Source: Fundidesulfovibrio terrae
GTDB lineage: Bacteria; Desulfobacterota; Desulfovibrionia; Desulfovibrionales; Desulfovibrionaceae
DNA: 64,000 bases
Assembly: GCF_022808915.1 (NCBI RefSeq)
Contig: NZ_JAKZFS010000006.1
Span: 120,463-184,462, forward strand
Reading direction: 5' to 3'
This document shows positions 63,996 through 64,000 of the stretch, piece after piece. The first letter of the stretch is position 1. Each line of letters starts with the position of its first letter. A program made the translations under genes and the position numbers. Below the pieces are notes generated by a model. The model saw only the letters and a list, made by a program, of their open reading frames with translations, had not been told where the DNA came from and made no database searches.

Positions 63996-64000
63996 GCTCC

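Overview
The window is a 64 kb, GC-rich, gene-dense bacterial chromosome segment. It most resembles a member of the Desulfovibrionales (Desulfovibrio and relatives). The main reason is the cytochrome c maturation operon, whose CcmE carries a CxxxY motif instead of the usual heme-binding histidine and which has no ccmG or ccmH, a variant known from Desulfovibrio. A two-gene sufC-sufB locus, a bacteriohemerythrin, numerous small lipoproteins and rRNA-type tandem promoters fit the same group. I see no phage, transposase, integrase or CRISPR array; nearly everything is housekeeping or envelope biology.

Layout. 1-1930: the 3' part of an AlgJ/AlgX-type acetyltransferase and a PstS-like binding protein. 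2043-8179: a CBS-domain membrane protein followed by ccmE-ccmF-ccmA-ccmB-ccmC-ccmD and a TPR protein, closed by a strong terminator. 8468-13224: a branched-chain amino acid ABC transporter (livK, terminator, livHMGF). 13243-18701: guaB-guaA-tatB-hisB-lipoprotein-hisA, tightly overlapped and ended by a terminator. 18846-21186: a lipoprotein fused to a trypsin-like protease, a copper-chaperone-like protein and a methyltransferase. 21335-25242: a zinc alcohol dehydrogenase divergent from a cupin and an AraC regulator (two copies of a 26-nt repeat lie before the latter two genes), then a pseudouridine synthase/dephospho-CoA kinase fusion. 25306-29309: an acyltransferase, a rhomboid protease and sufCB.

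29536-37920: a response regulator, a YdjM-like membrane protein, a leftward block (EamA transporter, CoA-binding protein, Cys-cluster protein, J-domain protein, secreted protein), an M24 peptidase, a CBS protein, pcm, an Mrp/Nbp35 ATPase and pgsA. 38099-44950: ftsB, a TPR protein, a lipoprotein, fbp, tsaD, trxA, trxB and bamD. 44988-49844: an unknown protein, an EF-G paralogue, rsmD, coaD and miaA. 49983-55194: a Tat-signal amidase, a second PgsA-like protein, tatA, a Cys-rich protein, an unknown protein, a HAD phosphatase and the yggT-divIVA-yggU cluster. 55224-58933: a YdcH-like protein, ilvB, ilvN and ilvC. 59075-62823: a secreted protein, a bacteriohemerythrin and a large hybrid kinase with two kinase cores. 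The last kilobase holds tRNA-Ser(CGA) and a gene-free stretch with at least two, probably three, near-consensus promoters whose style suggests that an rRNA operon begins just beyond the window.

A palindromic intergenic element recurs about five times (21249, 49887, 51732, 57666 inverted and interrupted, 63519). Most genes sit in operons with 1-8 nt stop/start overlaps. Many functions connect through the envelope: Tat subunits, a Tat-type amidase, BamD, phospholipid synthesis, cytochrome c maturation and several lipoproteins. All functional calls come from reading motifs by eye; no database search was run.
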